Assembly (NCBI RefSeq): GCF_041358175.1
Contig: NZ_JBGKBE010000002.1
Coordinates: 1 to 64,000, forward strand
Source: Muriicola sp041358175
GTDB lineage: Bacteria > Bacteroidota > Bacteroidia > Flavobacteriales > Flavobacteriaceae
Direction: 5' to 3'
Length of the DNA stretch: 64,000 nucleotides
In this document: positions 17,726 to 27,135 of the stretch, one piece after another
How positions within the stretch are numbered: the first letter of the stretch is position 1
How the letters are laid out: the number at the start of each line of letters is the position of its first letter
The notes under the pieces: model-generated
Database searches by the model: none
Told to the model about the DNA's origin: nothing
The model's input: only the letters and a program-made list of their open reading frames with translations
Position numbers and translations under genes: made by a program

Positions 17726-18451
17726 TCAGGCAAGAAGTAAAAAGATCGCAGGCCTTTTGTGCAGATCGGGAGTCTCATGCCTCCATTCTTCAATCGACTT
17801 AGTGCGAATATATTCCCCGGGAAGAGTTATGTCTGCTGCAATGCAGAGCAGGGTAGAAGGGGAGAGGACCTTGACAAGATCTTGAAATAATTTGTCATTC
17901 CTGTAAGGGGTTTCAATAAATAACTGGGTTTGGTTTATTTCCCTAGAACTACGTTCTAAAGCTTTCAGGCTCTTTTTTCGATCCGTTGCATCTATTGGAA
18001 GATAGCCATGGAAACAAAAATTCTGCCCGTTTAAGCCACTGGCCATCAAGGCCAGGATAAGTGATGAAGGGCCTACCAGGGGCACCACCTGAATATTCTT
18101 TTCATGGGCAATCCTAACGACTTCCGCTCCGGGATCCGCAACTGCGGGACTTCCCGCTTCCGACAGAACTCCAACGTGATTTCCTTTTAAACAAGGATCT
18201 AGAAAGGCGGGTATGGTATCGGGTTCAGTGAATTTGTTTAATTGTTCTATATGCAGGGAGGGTTGTGATTTTCTGGGGGCAATAGTTTTTATAAACCGTC
18301 GGGCGGTTTTTTCATTTTCCACGATATAGTAATCGATAGCCTCAATAGCCTGTTTGATGGAGATCGGAAGGACTTCCAGGGGTGCCGTACCCCCAAGGGT
18401 AGTGGGGATCAGGTATAATTTTCCAGGAGTTTTATCCGATTTGCTCATCAA
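17726..18451 (-). CDS. RsmI-like SAM-dependent methyltransferase (tetrapyrrole methylase fold)
   Basis: A 241-residue protein of the RsmI/YraL family, which 2'-O-methylates C1402 of 16S rRNA. Seen are LYLIPTTLGG at the start, VLSEAGSPAVADPG (the GxPxxxDPG motif), VVPLVGPSSLILALMASG, and FIETPYRND. It is a short form without the C-terminal extension of E. coli RsmI. Flavobacteriia often have both a long and a short paralogue, so the target is uncertain. Third gene of dnaA-phosphatase-rsmI, with a 6-base gap to the phosphatase. Confidence 0.8.
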   Translation of the reverse strand: MMSKSDKTPGKLYLIPTTLGGTAPLEVLPISIKQAIEAIDYYIVENEKTARRFIKTIAPRKSQPSLHIEQLNKFTEPDTIPAFLDPCLKGNHVGVLSEAGSPAVADPGAEVVRIAHEKNIQVVPLVGPSSLILALMASGLNGQNFCFHGYLPIDATDRKKSLKALERSSREINQTQLFIETPYRNDKLFQDLVKVLSPSTLLCIAADITLPGEYIRTKSIEEWRHETPDLHKRPAIFLLLA

Positions 18452-18457
18452 CTTAAA

Positions 18458-18907
18458 CTAAAGTTCGTTTACCAGTTTTTCACATGCCTGATCGAGTAGT
18501 TGAAAGACCAGTTCAAACCCATCGTGACCCCCATAATATGGGTCGGGTACTTCGGCAGGTGAAGATTCAACTCCCTCCAGAAGTAGCCTAACTTTAGCCC
18601 GATAAGTTTCATCTGGAGCAAGGGCTAAGACATCGGTGTAATTAGCCTTGTCCATTACAAATATGTGATCGAACTGAAAGTAGTCCTCCCTAATAAATTT
18701 ACGACAGCGTTGCTGACTGATATCGATGTTGTATTTTTTTGCCGTATCAATCGATCTGGAATCTGGGGGATTCCCCACATGATAGCCCGCCGTACCGGCA
18801 GAATCAACCTCAACTTTATTGGGATCGACTTTTGATCTGAGTATACCTTCGGCTAATGGGGATCTGCAAATATTACCCAGACACACCATGAGCACTTTCT
18901 TTTTCAT
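18458..18907 (-). CDS. Low-molecular-weight protein-tyrosine phosphatase
   Basis: A 149-residue phosphatase with the signature CLGNICRS: nucleophile C9, phosphate-binding Arg R15, CX5R. The general acid is D122 in DPYYGG. It dephosphorylates tyrosine on proteins; substrates here are unknown and no polysaccharide kinase genes are nearby. It sits 6 bases downstream of dnaA and 6 bases upstream of the RsmI-like gene, so it is part of the same transcript, a linkage common in Flavobacteriia. Confidence 0.9.
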   Translation of the reverse strand: MKKKVLMVCLGNICRSPLAEGILRSKVDPNKVEVDSAGTAGYHVGNPPDSRSIDTAKKYNIDISQQRCRKFIREDYFQFDHIFVMDKANYTDVLALAPDETYRAKVRLLLEGVESSPAEVPDPYYGGHDGFELVFQLLDQACEKLVNEL

Positions 18908-18913
18908 ACCAGT

Positions 18914-20338
18914 TTAGGAAAACTTCTTGGTCAGATCTTCTATGTACTTTCTGAATTGTTTATCGGTTTCCGCGAGGTTATCCACGGTCTTACAAGCGTG
19001 CAGGACGGTAGCGTGGTCTCTCTTTCCAATCTGGGATCCAATGCTGGCTAGTGAGGCTTTTGTAAATTTCTTGGCAAAAAACATAGCCAATTGTCTGGCC
19101 TGAACAATGTGACGTTTTCTGGTCTTGGATTGAAGGGTTGCCACGTCCATTTCAAAGTAATCTGAAACTACTTTCTGGATGTAGTCAATTGAAACTTCCC
19201 GCTTAGTATTTTTTACAAATTTTTCAACGACCTGTTGCGCTAATTCGAGGGTTACTTCACGTTTGTTAAAGGAAGATTGGGCAATCAATGAAATTATCGC
19301 TCCTTCCAGCTCCCGAATGTTCGTCTTTATGTGTTTGGCAACGTATTCAATGATATCATCGGGCATTTCCACCCCGTCTCTGTACAATTTATTTTTGAGA
19401 ATTGAAATCCTTGTTTCGTAATCCGGGTTTTGTAGCTCAGCAGATAAGCCCCATTTAAATCTCGACAATAATCGCTGTTCTATATCCTGCATATCTACAG
19501 GCGCTTTGTCTGAAGTGAGGATTACCTGTTTGCCATTTTGATGCAAGTGGTTAAAAATATGGAAAAATACATCCTGAGTTCCTGATTTTCCGGATAGGAA
19601 TTGTACATCATCAATGATAAGGACATCGATCAGCTGATAGAAATGAATGAAATCGTTTCTGGTATTCTTTTTAACCGACTCGATATATTGCTGGGTAAAT
19701 TTCTCTGCTGATATATAAAGTACCGTTCGTTCCGGATATTTGTCTTTGATATCAACTCCTATGGCGTGGGCGAGATGTGTTTTTCCCAATCCTACCCCTC
19801 CGAAAATTAATAATGGATTAAAAGAAGTGCCTCCGGGTTTGTTTGCCACGGCCATTCCTGCCGATCTGGCCAGTCGGTTGGAATCTCCTTCCAGGAAGTT
19901 TTCGAAGTTATAATTGGGATTGAGTTGTGATTCTATTTTGATATTTCGAATCCCGGGAATTACAAAAGGGTTCTTGAGTTCCGGATTTTTTGATTTTACA
20001 GGCACATCCATCTCCTGTGTACTAACATTACCACGGTTGGTACTGGGTATACGTTCTGTAAAAGGTTCTTTGTTCCCGTAAGTGTTCTCCATTTTAATAA
20101 TGTAAACCAATTTGGCCTGCTCTCCGAGTTCTTTTGTGAGGGCAACTTTTAGTAATTTCACGTAGTGTTCTTCCAGCCATTCGTAGAAAAATTTACTGGG
20201 AACCTGAATACTAAGCGCTTTTTCGGAAAGTTTTACGGGTTTGATAGGTTCAAACCACGTTTTGAATGCCTGCGGTTGGATGTTATCTTTGATAAATGCC
20301 AAACAATTGTTCCATACGGAATTAGCAGTAACACTCAT
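18914..20338 (-). CDS. dnaA: Chromosomal replication initiator DnaA
   Basis: AAA+ initiator that binds DnaA boxes and opens oriC. The 474-residue protein has domain I (1-85, WNNCLAFIKDNI), a variable linker, the AAA+ core with Walker A GGVGLGKTH and Walker B IDDVQFL, and the C-terminal helix-turn-helix with the signature IGKRDHATVLHACKTV. The length is normal. No cluster of TTATnCACA boxes is seen upstream or downstream, so this need not be the origin; in Bacteroidota dnaA is often remote from oriC. First gene of a three-gene operon. Confidence 0.97.
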   Translation of the reverse strand: MSVTANSVWNNCLAFIKDNIQPQAFKTWFEPIKPVKLSEKALSIQVPSKFFYEWLEEHYVKLLKVALTKELGEQAKLVYIIKMENTYGNKEPFTERIPSTNRGNVSTQEMDVPVKSKNPELKNPFVIPGIRNIKIESQLNPNYNFENFLEGDSNRLARSAGMAVANKPGGTSFNPLLIFGGVGLGKTHLAHAIGVDIKDKYPERTVLYISAEKFTQQYIESVKKNTRNDFIHFYQLIDVLIIDDVQFLSGKSGTQDVFFHIFNHLHQNGKQVILTSDKAPVDMQDIEQRLLSRFKWGLSAELQNPDYETRISILKNKLYRDGVEMPDDIIEYVAKHIKTNIRELEGAIISLIAQSSFNKREVTLELAQQVVEKFVKNTKREVSIDYIQKVVSDYFEMDVATLQSKTRKRHIVQARQLAMFFAKKFTKASLASIGSQIGKRDHATVLHACKTVDNLAETDKQFRKYIEDLTKKFS

Positions 20339-20540
20339 TTTAAAAACGCTCTATTTTTGTTGGTTAGTGATTTAAGCCAGTTGGTTCGAGAAAGTGTCGT
20401 GTAACTTTCTTTTAGAGTGAGACAAATATGTGAACAAAAAAGCTAAAAAAAAAATCATTTGAGGTTGAATTTATCCTTTTTTTTTCGCATGTTCCGGCTC
20501 ATAATTCCTCCTTTCTAAATATATAGTTTTTAACTGAAAA

Positions 20541-20945
20541 ATGGGGTATCAAAATAAATTTTCTTTTCGAGTTCGATATGGGGAAACAGACCAGATGGGA
20601 GTGGTCTACCACGGTAATTATGCCCAATACCTGGAGATGGGCAGGGTAGAGTGGTTGAGGTCCCTGGGATTTTCTTACAAGCAGATGGAAAAAGACGGAA
20701 TCATGTTGCCGGTAATTTCCTTACAGATGGATTTCAAAAAATCGGCAACCTACGACGACCTGATCACGGTCATTACCCGACTTTCAAAACCGCCCCTTGT
20801 TAAAATTGAATTTGAATATGAAATTCGCAATGAAAAAGACGAATTGCTGGTTACTGCCAGAACGGTATTAGCTTTTATGGATATGAAAACCGGGCGCCCC
20901 ATAAAATGCCCCGATTCCATATTACATCGTCTCAAATTGGACTAG
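20541..20945 (+). CDS. Acyl-CoA thioesterase, 4-hydroxybenzoyl-CoA thioesterase family (YbgC-like)
   Basis: A 134-residue hot-dog fold thioesterase. The active-site motif ETDQMGVVYHGNY places Asp17 in the catalytic position, as in YbgC and FadM. It probably hydrolyses short or branched acyl-CoA in the cytoplasm. It is divergent from dnaA across a 202-base spacer holding an A10 run and a T9 run. It converges on yigZ with an 8-base gap and no terminator. Confidence 0.88.
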   Translation: MGYQNKFSFRVRYGETDQMGVVYHGNYAQYLEMGRVEWLRSLGFSYKQMEKDGIMLPVISLQMDFKKSATYDDLITVITRLSKPPLVKIEFEYEIRNEKDELLVTARTVLAFMDMKTGRPIKCPDSILHRLKLD

Positions 20946-20953
20946 TAGCAGTA

Positions 20954-21562
20954 TCACTTATTTAAATTCACATCAACACCTTTCATGGCTTCGAATTTTT
21001 TAATTACTTCTTGTGCCTTATTTCTCGGTACATTCAGCCTATACCTTACCCTGGCCCCCGACGATTGATCGAGTAACTGAAGTTGATATTTTTTAATAAG
21101 GCGCATAACCGGATTGATCGAGCTGTAATCAAGTTCTACTGCAAGGGTACTAAAGATGGTTTTTTTAATGGTCTTTACCTCTTCAAGAGTGAGTTGTGCT
21201 GTTTTTTTATAGGCAGAAATCAGTCCGCCAACACCAAGTTTGGTCCCTCCGAAATACCTGACTACCGCCACCAGAACCTGCGTAAGCTCAAAGGCCTGTA
21301 TCTGGCCATAAATCGGTAATCCTGCAGAATTATTAGGTTCCCCGTCATCATTCGCCCGCCAGCTCACAGTATCCATTCCCAGTTGCCATGCGTAGCAGAC
21401 ATGGTTGGCGCCCTTGTGTTGCTGCCTGATATTTTCCAGTATTGTCTTGATTTCTTCTTCATTTTTGACAGGATATGCGAAACCAATGAATTTACTGTTA
21501 CGATCCTTGTATAGAATGCCTTCAGCAGGAGTGGCAATTGTTTTATACTGATCAGTAGACAT
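20954..21562 (-). CDS. yigZ: YigZ / IMPACT family protein
   Basis: A 202-residue protein of the UPF0029/IMPACT family. The N-terminal domain carries HVCYAWQLG and NDDGEPNNSAGLPIYGQ, then VVRYFGGTKLGVGGLISAYK, all family signatures. The C-terminal ferredoxin-like domain (DUF1949-like) ends the protein. Proposed roles include ribosome or nucleic-acid-related functions; the biochemical activity is not settled. Last gene of the ribD-HAD-EamA-yigZ operon, 10 bases after the transporter. Confidence 0.87.
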   Translation of the reverse strand: MSTDQYKTIATPAEGILYKDRNSKFIGFAYPVKNEEEIKTILENIRQQHKGANHVCYAWQLGMDTVSWRANDDGEPNNSAGLPIYGQIQAFELTQVLVAVVRYFGGTKLGVGGLISAYKKTAQLTLEEVKTIKKTIFSTLAVELDYSSINPVMRLIKKYQLQLLDQSSGARVRYRLNVPRNKAQEVIKKFEAMKGVDVNLNK

Positions 21563-21572
21563 ATTACTTCAT

Positions 21573-22436
21573 TTAAAAGGCTGCAACCAGCAGGATACTC
21601 AGAATGGCCAGGCCAATTCCTATCCAGTTCCTGAAACTGAGTACCTCCCTGAAAAGCAGAATTCCCAATAAGGTCGAAAACATTACAATGGCCACATTGT
21701 TAATGGTAAATACAGATGCGCTGTTCAATACTTCGTTTTGCAGCGCACGGAGGAGAAAATAAATCGAAAAGAAATTGGGTACCCCTAGAGCAATACCGCC
21801 CAAAATACTTTGGGGAGCTATCCGGACCTTAGCTGAAAAGGACTTGAAAAGGATAAACACTAAACCACAACAGCCGGCGCTTGCAAAAACGGTTGAAGAA
21901 AAAACGGGAAATTCTTCAGTTGGTACTAAAAACTGTTCAGCATACTGGATACTGGCATCGATTACCCCTGAGCCCAGGAAAACCAGCAGCGGCAGAAATA
22001 ATGTTCGTTTGTCAAAAGGAAGGTGCGCCTTTCGCATCGAACTGAAATAGACCGCACATAAAGCAAGGAGAACACCAAGTGCTTTTAGGATTCCCAATTC
22101 CTCTCCATATAAAAATACCCCAAGTACAACAGGGATGCTCAAGGACATCTTCGTAGCCACTGAGGCAACCGATACTCCTAAAACCTGAGATGTTTTTGCC
22201 ATAAGATTGAAAATGATGATAAAGAGGACTCCCAGGGCAAGCGTTCCTATAAACCAGCTTTTACCGGGAATTTCCAATGGACTAACCTTATTGTCCATCA
22301 TGGTGAAACCCACTAAACAAGCAGTAAAGTAGTTTATAATAATGGCGTACAGGGTTTGCACTTTAAATCGGGCGTAAAGCTTAAAGATCACAAAGATCAG
22401 ACTGGAACAAAGAATACTCAGGGCTAGGTACAGCAT
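21573..22436 (-). CDS. EamA/DMT-family membrane transporter
   Basis: An inner-membrane protein with about ten spans of the drug/metabolite transporter superfamily. Two EamA repeats are visible, the second ending in FRNWIGIGLAILSILLVAAF. I start at the ATG giving MLYLALSILCSS, one base past the HAD stop. A start 14 codons earlier would lie inside the HAD gene and add a charged segment before the first span. Substrate unknown. It sits between the HAD phosphatase and yigZ genes of the ribD operon, which alone does not imply a flavin substrate. Confidence 0.8.
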   Translation of the reverse strand: MLYLALSILCSSLIFVIFKLYARFKVQTLYAIIINYFTACLVGFTMMDNKVSPLEIPGKSWFIGTLALGVLFIIIFNLMAKTSQVLGVSVASVATKMSLSIPVVLGVFLYGEELGILKALGVLLALCAVYFSSMRKAHLPFDKRTLFLPLLVFLGSGVIDASIQYAEQFLVPTEEFPVFSSTVFASAGCCGLVFILFKSFSAKVRIAPQSILGGIALGVPNFFSIYFLLRALQNEVLNSASVFTINNVAIVMFSTLLGILLFREVLSFRNWIGIGLAILSILLVAAF

Positions 22437-22437
22437 A

Positions 22438-23040
22438 TCATAAATACTTTGTGATTTCTGAAACTTCTTCCTTGCCAACCTGCAGGTGCCAGGTCTTCAG
22501 GCCTAATGTGCGGGCACTTTGGATGTGTTGCAGTGTATCGTCAACAAAGAGGGTTTCCTGTGGCTGTATGGAATGAGACTTAAGTATGGTCCTGAAAGCC
22601 TCGGCGTCTGGTTTGCGCATTTTCATTTCATGTGAGAGATAAAATCCTTCAAAGCAATCTCTGAATCTCTTATAGGTCTCTTCTCCCATTTCTTCCTTTG
22701 CCCTTTCTATATGAAGTACATTGTTATTGCTTAATAAAAACAGCCTGTATTTTCCTGAGGCGGCCAGGTCTTCTATAAAGTTGAGGCGGGGTTCAGGGAA
22801 ATCGAGAATTATAGCATTCCAGGCGGCAATTAAATCCTTCTCTTCAATTCCCTGGAAGTAATTCTGCGCCATTTTTACGAATTCCAAGCTTGTCAGCAAG
22901 CCTTTCTCAAAGCTGAAAATCATGGGATACAATTCTTCATCAATCTCATGATAACCAGCATTTGCCAGTTCTCGGACGGTGGCATCTTTGTCCAGATTTA
23001 TAAATACATCTCCAAAATCGAAAAGTATATTCTTAATCAT
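22438..23040 (-). CDS. HAD-family phosphatase
   Basis: A 200-residue haloacid dehalogenase-like hydrolase. Motif I is FDFGDVFINLD with nucleophile D8; here the usual FDxxG spacing is FDFGD. Motif II is LLSNNN, motif III includes KMRKPDAEAF, and motif IV is FVDDTLQHI. It has the helical cap of subfamily I. Its place directly after ribD, with an 8-base overlap, makes a pyrimidine phosphatase step of riboflavin synthesis an attractive guess, but many substrates are possible. Confidence 0.85.
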   Translation of the reverse strand: MIKNILFDFGDVFINLDKDATVRELANAGYHEIDEELYPMIFSFEKGLLTSLEFVKMAQNYFQGIEEKDLIAAWNAIILDFPEPRLNFIEDLAASGKYRLFLLSNNNVLHIERAKEEMGEETYKRFRDCFEGFYLSHEMKMRKPDAEAFRTILKSHSIQPQETLFVDDTLQHIQSARTLGLKTWHLQVGKEEVSEITKYL

Positions 23041-24085
23041 TTTTCAGGATTCTCAATAGATCATTCCCAGGGTTAGTTCTCTGTACTTCTATTCCGCCAA
23101 CCTCCGGGGCTTTTATTCCATCACCCAGTTTGGAAGTCCCAGTAAAGATGCGCACTTCATCCCAGACATTATCCTCAATAAAAGATTTGAGCGTTTCCGC
23201 TCCACCTTCAATGATAATACTTTGTACATTTCGTTGATGCAAATGATCACATATCTGAGATGGGACATTCTCTGAAAAATCAATTTCCTGAAACTCAATA
23301 TCCTTTCGTTTTGGGAGATCAGCTTTGGCCTGGGTGAAAACTAGGGTATCTGCAGTTTGGTCATAGATATTATAGTTCTGAGGAATTTTTAAATGCCTGT
23401 CGATTACTACCCTCAAAGGGCTTTTGCCCTGCCATGTCCTGGGGTTTAATTTTGGGTTGTCTTCCAGTACCGTGTTAGTTCCTACTAAAATAGCCTGCTC
23501 CTCTGTCCTCCATTGGTGTACTAATTGTCTTGAGTAACGATTTGAGATCCAGTAGGGCTCAGGGTTTATTGCACGCTCTGATTTTTTTGGAGCCATATAA
23601 CCATCCGAACTTTCTGCCCATTTCAGGATAATATAGGGCCTTTTCTTTTCGTGAAAGGTGAGAAATCTTTTATGATGTTCCCTGCATTGCTCTTCCAGAA
23701 CCGGGACGATCACTTCCCGTCCCTCTTCCTTTAGCATGTTTATGCCTTTTCCAGCCACTTTGCTATGAGGATCCTGAATACCAATGACAATTCTGGGAAT
23801 GCCACATTTCAATATGAGATCTGTGCAAGGAGGTGTTTTACCATGATGCGAACACGGTTCCAGGCTCACATACAAAGTGGCCTTTTTCAATAAATCCTTG
23901 TTTTTGACCGAGTTAATAGCGTTAACTTCTGCATGAGGCCCTCCAAAGGGGCTTGTAAATCCTTCTCCTATGATCTTGCCTTCATGCAAAATAACACAAC
24001 CCACCATGGGGTTGGGAGCTGTTGTCCCAAGTCCGTTTTTACCCAGTTCTATACACCTCAGAATATATTTTTCGTGTATCTTCAC
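23033..24085 (-). CDS. ribD: Bifunctional riboflavin deaminase/reductase RibD
   Basis: Two steps of riboflavin synthesis. The N-terminal deaminase has the zinc site H51-A-E53 (HAEVNA) and PC(78)SHHGKTPPC(87). The C-terminal reductase starts near RPYIILKWAES and has the NADPH-region IIEGGAETLKSF. The length of 350 is normal. First gene of a minus-strand operon, divergent from prmC. A TATTTTTG box (minus strand, 24090-24097) lies only 4 bases before the ATG, so if it is real the mRNA is nearly leaderless. Confidence 0.95.
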   Translation of the reverse strand: MKIHEKYILRCIELGKNGLGTTAPNPMVGCVILHEGKIIGEGFTSPFGGPHAEVNAINSVKNKDLLKKATLYVSLEPCSHHGKTPPCTDLILKCGIPRIVIGIQDPHSKVAGKGINMLKEEGREVIVPVLEEQCREHHKRFLTFHEKKRPYIILKWAESSDGYMAPKKSERAINPEPYWISNRYSRQLVHQWRTEEQAILVGTNTVLEDNPKLNPRTWQGKSPLRVVIDRHLKIPQNYNIYDQTADTLVFTQAKADLPKRKDIEFQEIDFSENVPSQICDHLHQRNVQSIIIEGGAETLKSFIEDNVWDEVRIFTGTSKLGDGIKAPEVGGIEVQRTNPGNDLLRILKND

Positions 24086-24214
24086 TTCGCAAAAATAGGA
24101 TATTAAAAAGGATTAAATGGCGCTGGGTCCTTGTGACGTATTTACAGAATATTACGCCTTGGATTATAAACTAATTTAAAGTATATATTAGTTTGATCTT
24201 CAGATACTTGTGAT

Positions 24215-25072
24215 GTGTTACTAAAAGAGATAAAACATATCTTCCATAAAGAGTTGGATCAACGATACGGGAAAGATGAGGTGAATCATTTTTTCTATCA
24301 CTTCGTCGAACACTATCTGGGTCAACCCAAATTTCATTTGGCACTTCATCCTGACTGGATTATTTCAAAAGAAGAAGAAGGTGTTTTCTTCAGAGGCCTA
24401 TCAGCCCTTAAGCTCGGACAACCCCTACAATACATTCTAGGGGTTACGACCTTTACCGATCTTCCGATTAAGGTAAATAATAAGGTGTTGATACCCCGAC
24501 CTGAAACCGAAGAACTGGTCCGTAGAATCATCGAGGATTATAAAACTTCTTCCAAGCCTCTGAATATTTTGGACATTGGAACAGGGAGTGGTTGTATTGC
24601 CATATCCCTGGCAAAACACCTTCCAAATGTAAAGGTAACAGGAACAGACCTATCTACTGAGGCCTTGAAAATAGCCGGAGAGAATGCACGGATCAATGAA
24701 GTTGATGTGGTGTTTTTGGAATCAGATATCATGTCTATGGATTTGAAAAATGATCATTATGACATTATTGTTTCTAATCCTCCTTATGTACTGGAGAAGG
24801 AGAAATTGGCGATGGAAGAACACGTGAAGGAGGCTGAACCTTCTATGGCATTATTTGTTCCCGATGAAAAACCGCTTCTATTTTACGAATTTATAATTCC
24901 TGAAGCCTCGAACGCTTTGGTTGAAGGCGGTGCACTCTATCTGGAAATTAATCAGCGCTTTGGAGCTGAAACCAGTAAATTGCTTAAGGACCACTCTTTT
25001 AAACAGATTGAGCTCAGTAAGGATCTGCACGGGAAAGACAGATTTCTAAAAGCTATTAAAACTGATAAATAA
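24215..25072 (+). CDS. prmC: Release factor glutamine N5-methyltransferase PrmC
   Basis: SAM-dependent enzyme that methylates the GGQ glutamine of peptide release factors. The 285-residue protein has the N-terminal helical domain with LGQPLQYILG, then ILDIGTGSGCIAIS (118-131) and the NPPY motif (188-191) that binds the glutamine amide. Start codon is GTG; no in-frame ATG lies near the N-terminus. It is divergent from ribD, with ligA 11 bases downstream, so probably co-transcribed. Confidence 0.94.
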   Translation: MLLKEIKHIFHKELDQRYGKDEVNHFFYHFVEHYLGQPKFHLALHPDWIISKEEEGVFFRGLSALKLGQPLQYILGVTTFTDLPIKVNNKVLIPRPETEELVRRIIEDYKTSSKPLNILDIGTGSGCIAISLAKHLPNVKVTGTDLSTEALKIAGENARINEVDVVFLESDIMSMDLKNDHYDIIVSNPPYVLEKEKLAMEEHVKEAEPSMALFVPDEKPLLFYEFIIPEASNALVEGGALYLEINQRFGAETSKLLKDHSFKQIELSKDLHGKDRFLKAIKTDK

Positions 25073-25083
25073 ATCAATACTAT

Positions 25084-27081
25084 ATGACCCCGGAAGAGCG
25101 AATTAACGCGCTGAGAAAAGAACTTCACGACCATAATTATCGATATTATATACTCGATGCGCCTGTGATATCCGATTACGAATTTGATTTCAAACTCAAG
25201 GAATTACAAGCCCTTGAGGATGCACATCCCCAGTTTAAAGATCCCAGCTCTCCTACCATGAGGGTAGGGGGTGCCATTACCAAAAACTTCAATACGGTTA
25301 CCCATGAACAAAGGATGTATTCTTTGGATAACTCCTATTCCAGAGAGGAATTATTGGATTGGGAAAAACGTGTTCAAAGGATACTGGGCGGCACGGAGGT
25401 AGAATTTACCTGTGAATTAAAATACGACGGGGCATCTATCAGTTTAACTTATGAAAATGGCCACTTGACCCAGGCGTTAACAAGAGGAGATGGTTTTCAG
25501 GGAGACGATGTAACGTCTAATGTAAAAACTATAAAATCGGTTCCCCTGAAATTGAGAGGGGATTACCCAACAAAATTTGATATCCGCGGTGAGATCATCC
25601 TGCCCCTTGAGGGATTTAAGAAAATGAATGAAGAGCGTATTAAGAATGGGGAGGATCCCTATATGAATCCAAGGAATACAGCTTCGGGCAGTCTGAAACT
25701 TCAGGACAGTGCTGCGGTAGCAGAAAGGCCACTCGACTGCCTTTTGTATGCCCTGGCGGGGAGGAATCTTCCGGCTGACACACATTTCAAACTCCTCGAA
25801 AAAGCGAGGGAATGGGGTTTTAAAATCCCAAAGGAGGCAAAACTCTGTAGGACAATGGAAGAAGTTTTGGCTTATCTCGACTATTGGGATTCCCACCGGC
25901 ATGAGTTGCCCTATGAAACCGATGGTGTTGTGATTAAGGTAAATAATCTGCAACAACAGGAGGAACTGGGATATACGGCAAAATCCCCCCGATGGGCTAT
26001 AGCTTATAAATTTCAAACCGAGCAGGCCATTACTGTTCTTGAGAAAATTACATACCAGGTGGGAAGGACAGGGGCTATTACCCCGGTAGCCAATCTGGAA
26101 CCTGTGCTTTTGGCAGGCACCACTGTAAAACGAGCTTCGCTACACAATGCAGACCAGATCGCTAAACTCGACATACGGGAGGGTGACACCGTATTTGTGG
26201 AAAAGGGAGGCGAGATCATCCCAAAGATAATTGGGGTTGATCTGACTAAACGTCCTGAGAATTCAAAACCTACCACATACATCACCCACTGCCCGGAATG
26301 CCATACGCTCCTCAGGCGGCAAGAAGGGGAAGCGCAGCATTTCTGTCCTAATTCCATAGGTTGTCCGCCTCAAATTACCGGCAGGATTCAGCATTTTATC
26401 TCAAGAAAGGCTATGGACATAGAGGGACTGGGGGCTGAAACAGTTGAGTTGCTCTTCAAAGAAGGGCTCATTGAGAACTACGCTGATCTGTATACGCTAA
26501 CCAAGGAGCAGGTAATCCCCCTGGAGCGAATGGCCGACAAGTCGGCCGAAAACCTTATTCAGGGAATAGCAGATTCGGTAAACATACCCTTTGAGCGCGT
26601 CCTTTTTGCCCTTGGGATTCGCTATGTGGGAGAAACGGTTGCCAAAGTCCTTGCCAGGGCATTTAAGAATATTGATGCACTGATGAATGCCACTCCCGAA
26701 TCCCTCACACAGGTGAATGAAATTGGGGAGCGTATAGCGGAAAGTGTGGTATCATTTTTCAGGGAAGAAAAAAATAGGGAGATTGTGGAAGAACTCAGGA
26801 AACACGGGTTAAATTTCTCGCTTTCAGAAGCTCAGCTTGAGAATCAAACCGACTTGCTGAAAGGGAAGACCCTGGTAGTTTCCGGTGTTTTCGAAAACCT
26901 GGAACGAACCGAGTTAAAAAAACTGATAGAGGACAATGGGGGGAAGGTGAGTTCTTCCATTTCCTCTAAAACTTCCTATCTGGTTGCTGGAAATAATATG
27001 GGGCCTAGTAAAAGAAGCAAGGCTGAAGCCCTGGGAGTCCCAATAATATCGGAATCAGATTTTCTCGGTTTAATAAAATAA
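25084..27081 (+). CDS. ligA: NAD-dependent DNA ligase LigA
   Basis: Seals nicks using NAD+. The 665-residue protein is complete. It has the Ia domain (YYILDAPVISDYEFD), the adenylation lysine in ELKYDGAS, the OB fold, the four-Cys zinc finger (CPECH...CPNSIGC), helix-hairpin-helix repeats, and a C-terminal BRCT domain from about 590. It is a housekeeping replication and repair gene, probably co-transcribed with prmC. Confidence 0.97.
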   Translation: MTPEERINALRKELHDHNYRYYILDAPVISDYEFDFKLKELQALEDAHPQFKDPSSPTMRVGGAITKNFNTVTHEQRMYSLDNSYSREELLDWEKRVQRILGGTEVEFTCELKYDGASISLTYENGHLTQALTRGDGFQGDDVTSNVKTIKSVPLKLRGDYPTKFDIRGEIILPLEGFKKMNEERIKNGEDPYMNPRNTASGSLKLQDSAAVAERPLDCLLYALAGRNLPADTHFKLLEKAREWGFKIPKEAKLCRTMEEVLAYLDYWDSHRHELPYETDGVVIKVNNLQQQEELGYTAKSPRWAIAYKFQTEQAITVLEKITYQVGRTGAITPVANLEPVLLAGTTVKRASLHNADQIAKLDIREGDTVFVEKGGEIIPKIIGVDLTKRPENSKPTTYITHCPECHTLLRRQEGEAQHFCPNSIGCPPQITGRIQHFISRKAMDIEGLGAETVELLFKEGLIENYADLYTLTKEQVIPLERMADKSAENLIQGIADSVNIPFERVLFALGIRYVGETVAKVLARAFKNIDALMNATPESLTQVNEIGERIAESVVSFFREEKNREIVEELRKHGLNFSLSEAQLENQTDLLKGKTLVVSGVFENLERTELKKLIEDNGGKVSSSISSKTSYLVAGNNMGPSKRSKAEALGVPIISESDFLGLIK

Positions 27082-27105
27082 ACCCCCTTCGGTTTAAAGG
27101 GGGTT
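27081..27105 (-). terminator. Hairpin between ligA and the Trp-rich secreted gene
   Basis: A 9-bp stem (27081-27089 with 27097-27105), loop CGGTTTA. The T-rich side reads TTTATTTTATT on the minus strand. It probably ends the minus-strand gene and may weakly stop ligA, whose own stop codon it touches. Confidence 0.6.
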
Positions 27106-27135
27106 GCATGCTTAAAGGAGATTATGAAAGTGATG

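Noticed and set aside
18458..18907. Tyrosine phosphatase as part of a capsule locus
   Set aside because: No polysaccharide kinase or export genes adjoin it; it is in the dnaA operon.
18914..20540. oriC next to dnaA
   Set aside because: Only one near-match to a DnaA box (TTATCCACG, inside dnaA) is seen and there is no cluster in the flanking spacers.
25477..26016. A 179-codon minus-strand open frame inside ligA
   Set aside because: It is antisense to a conserved ligase core, with no promoter and no recognisable protein features.
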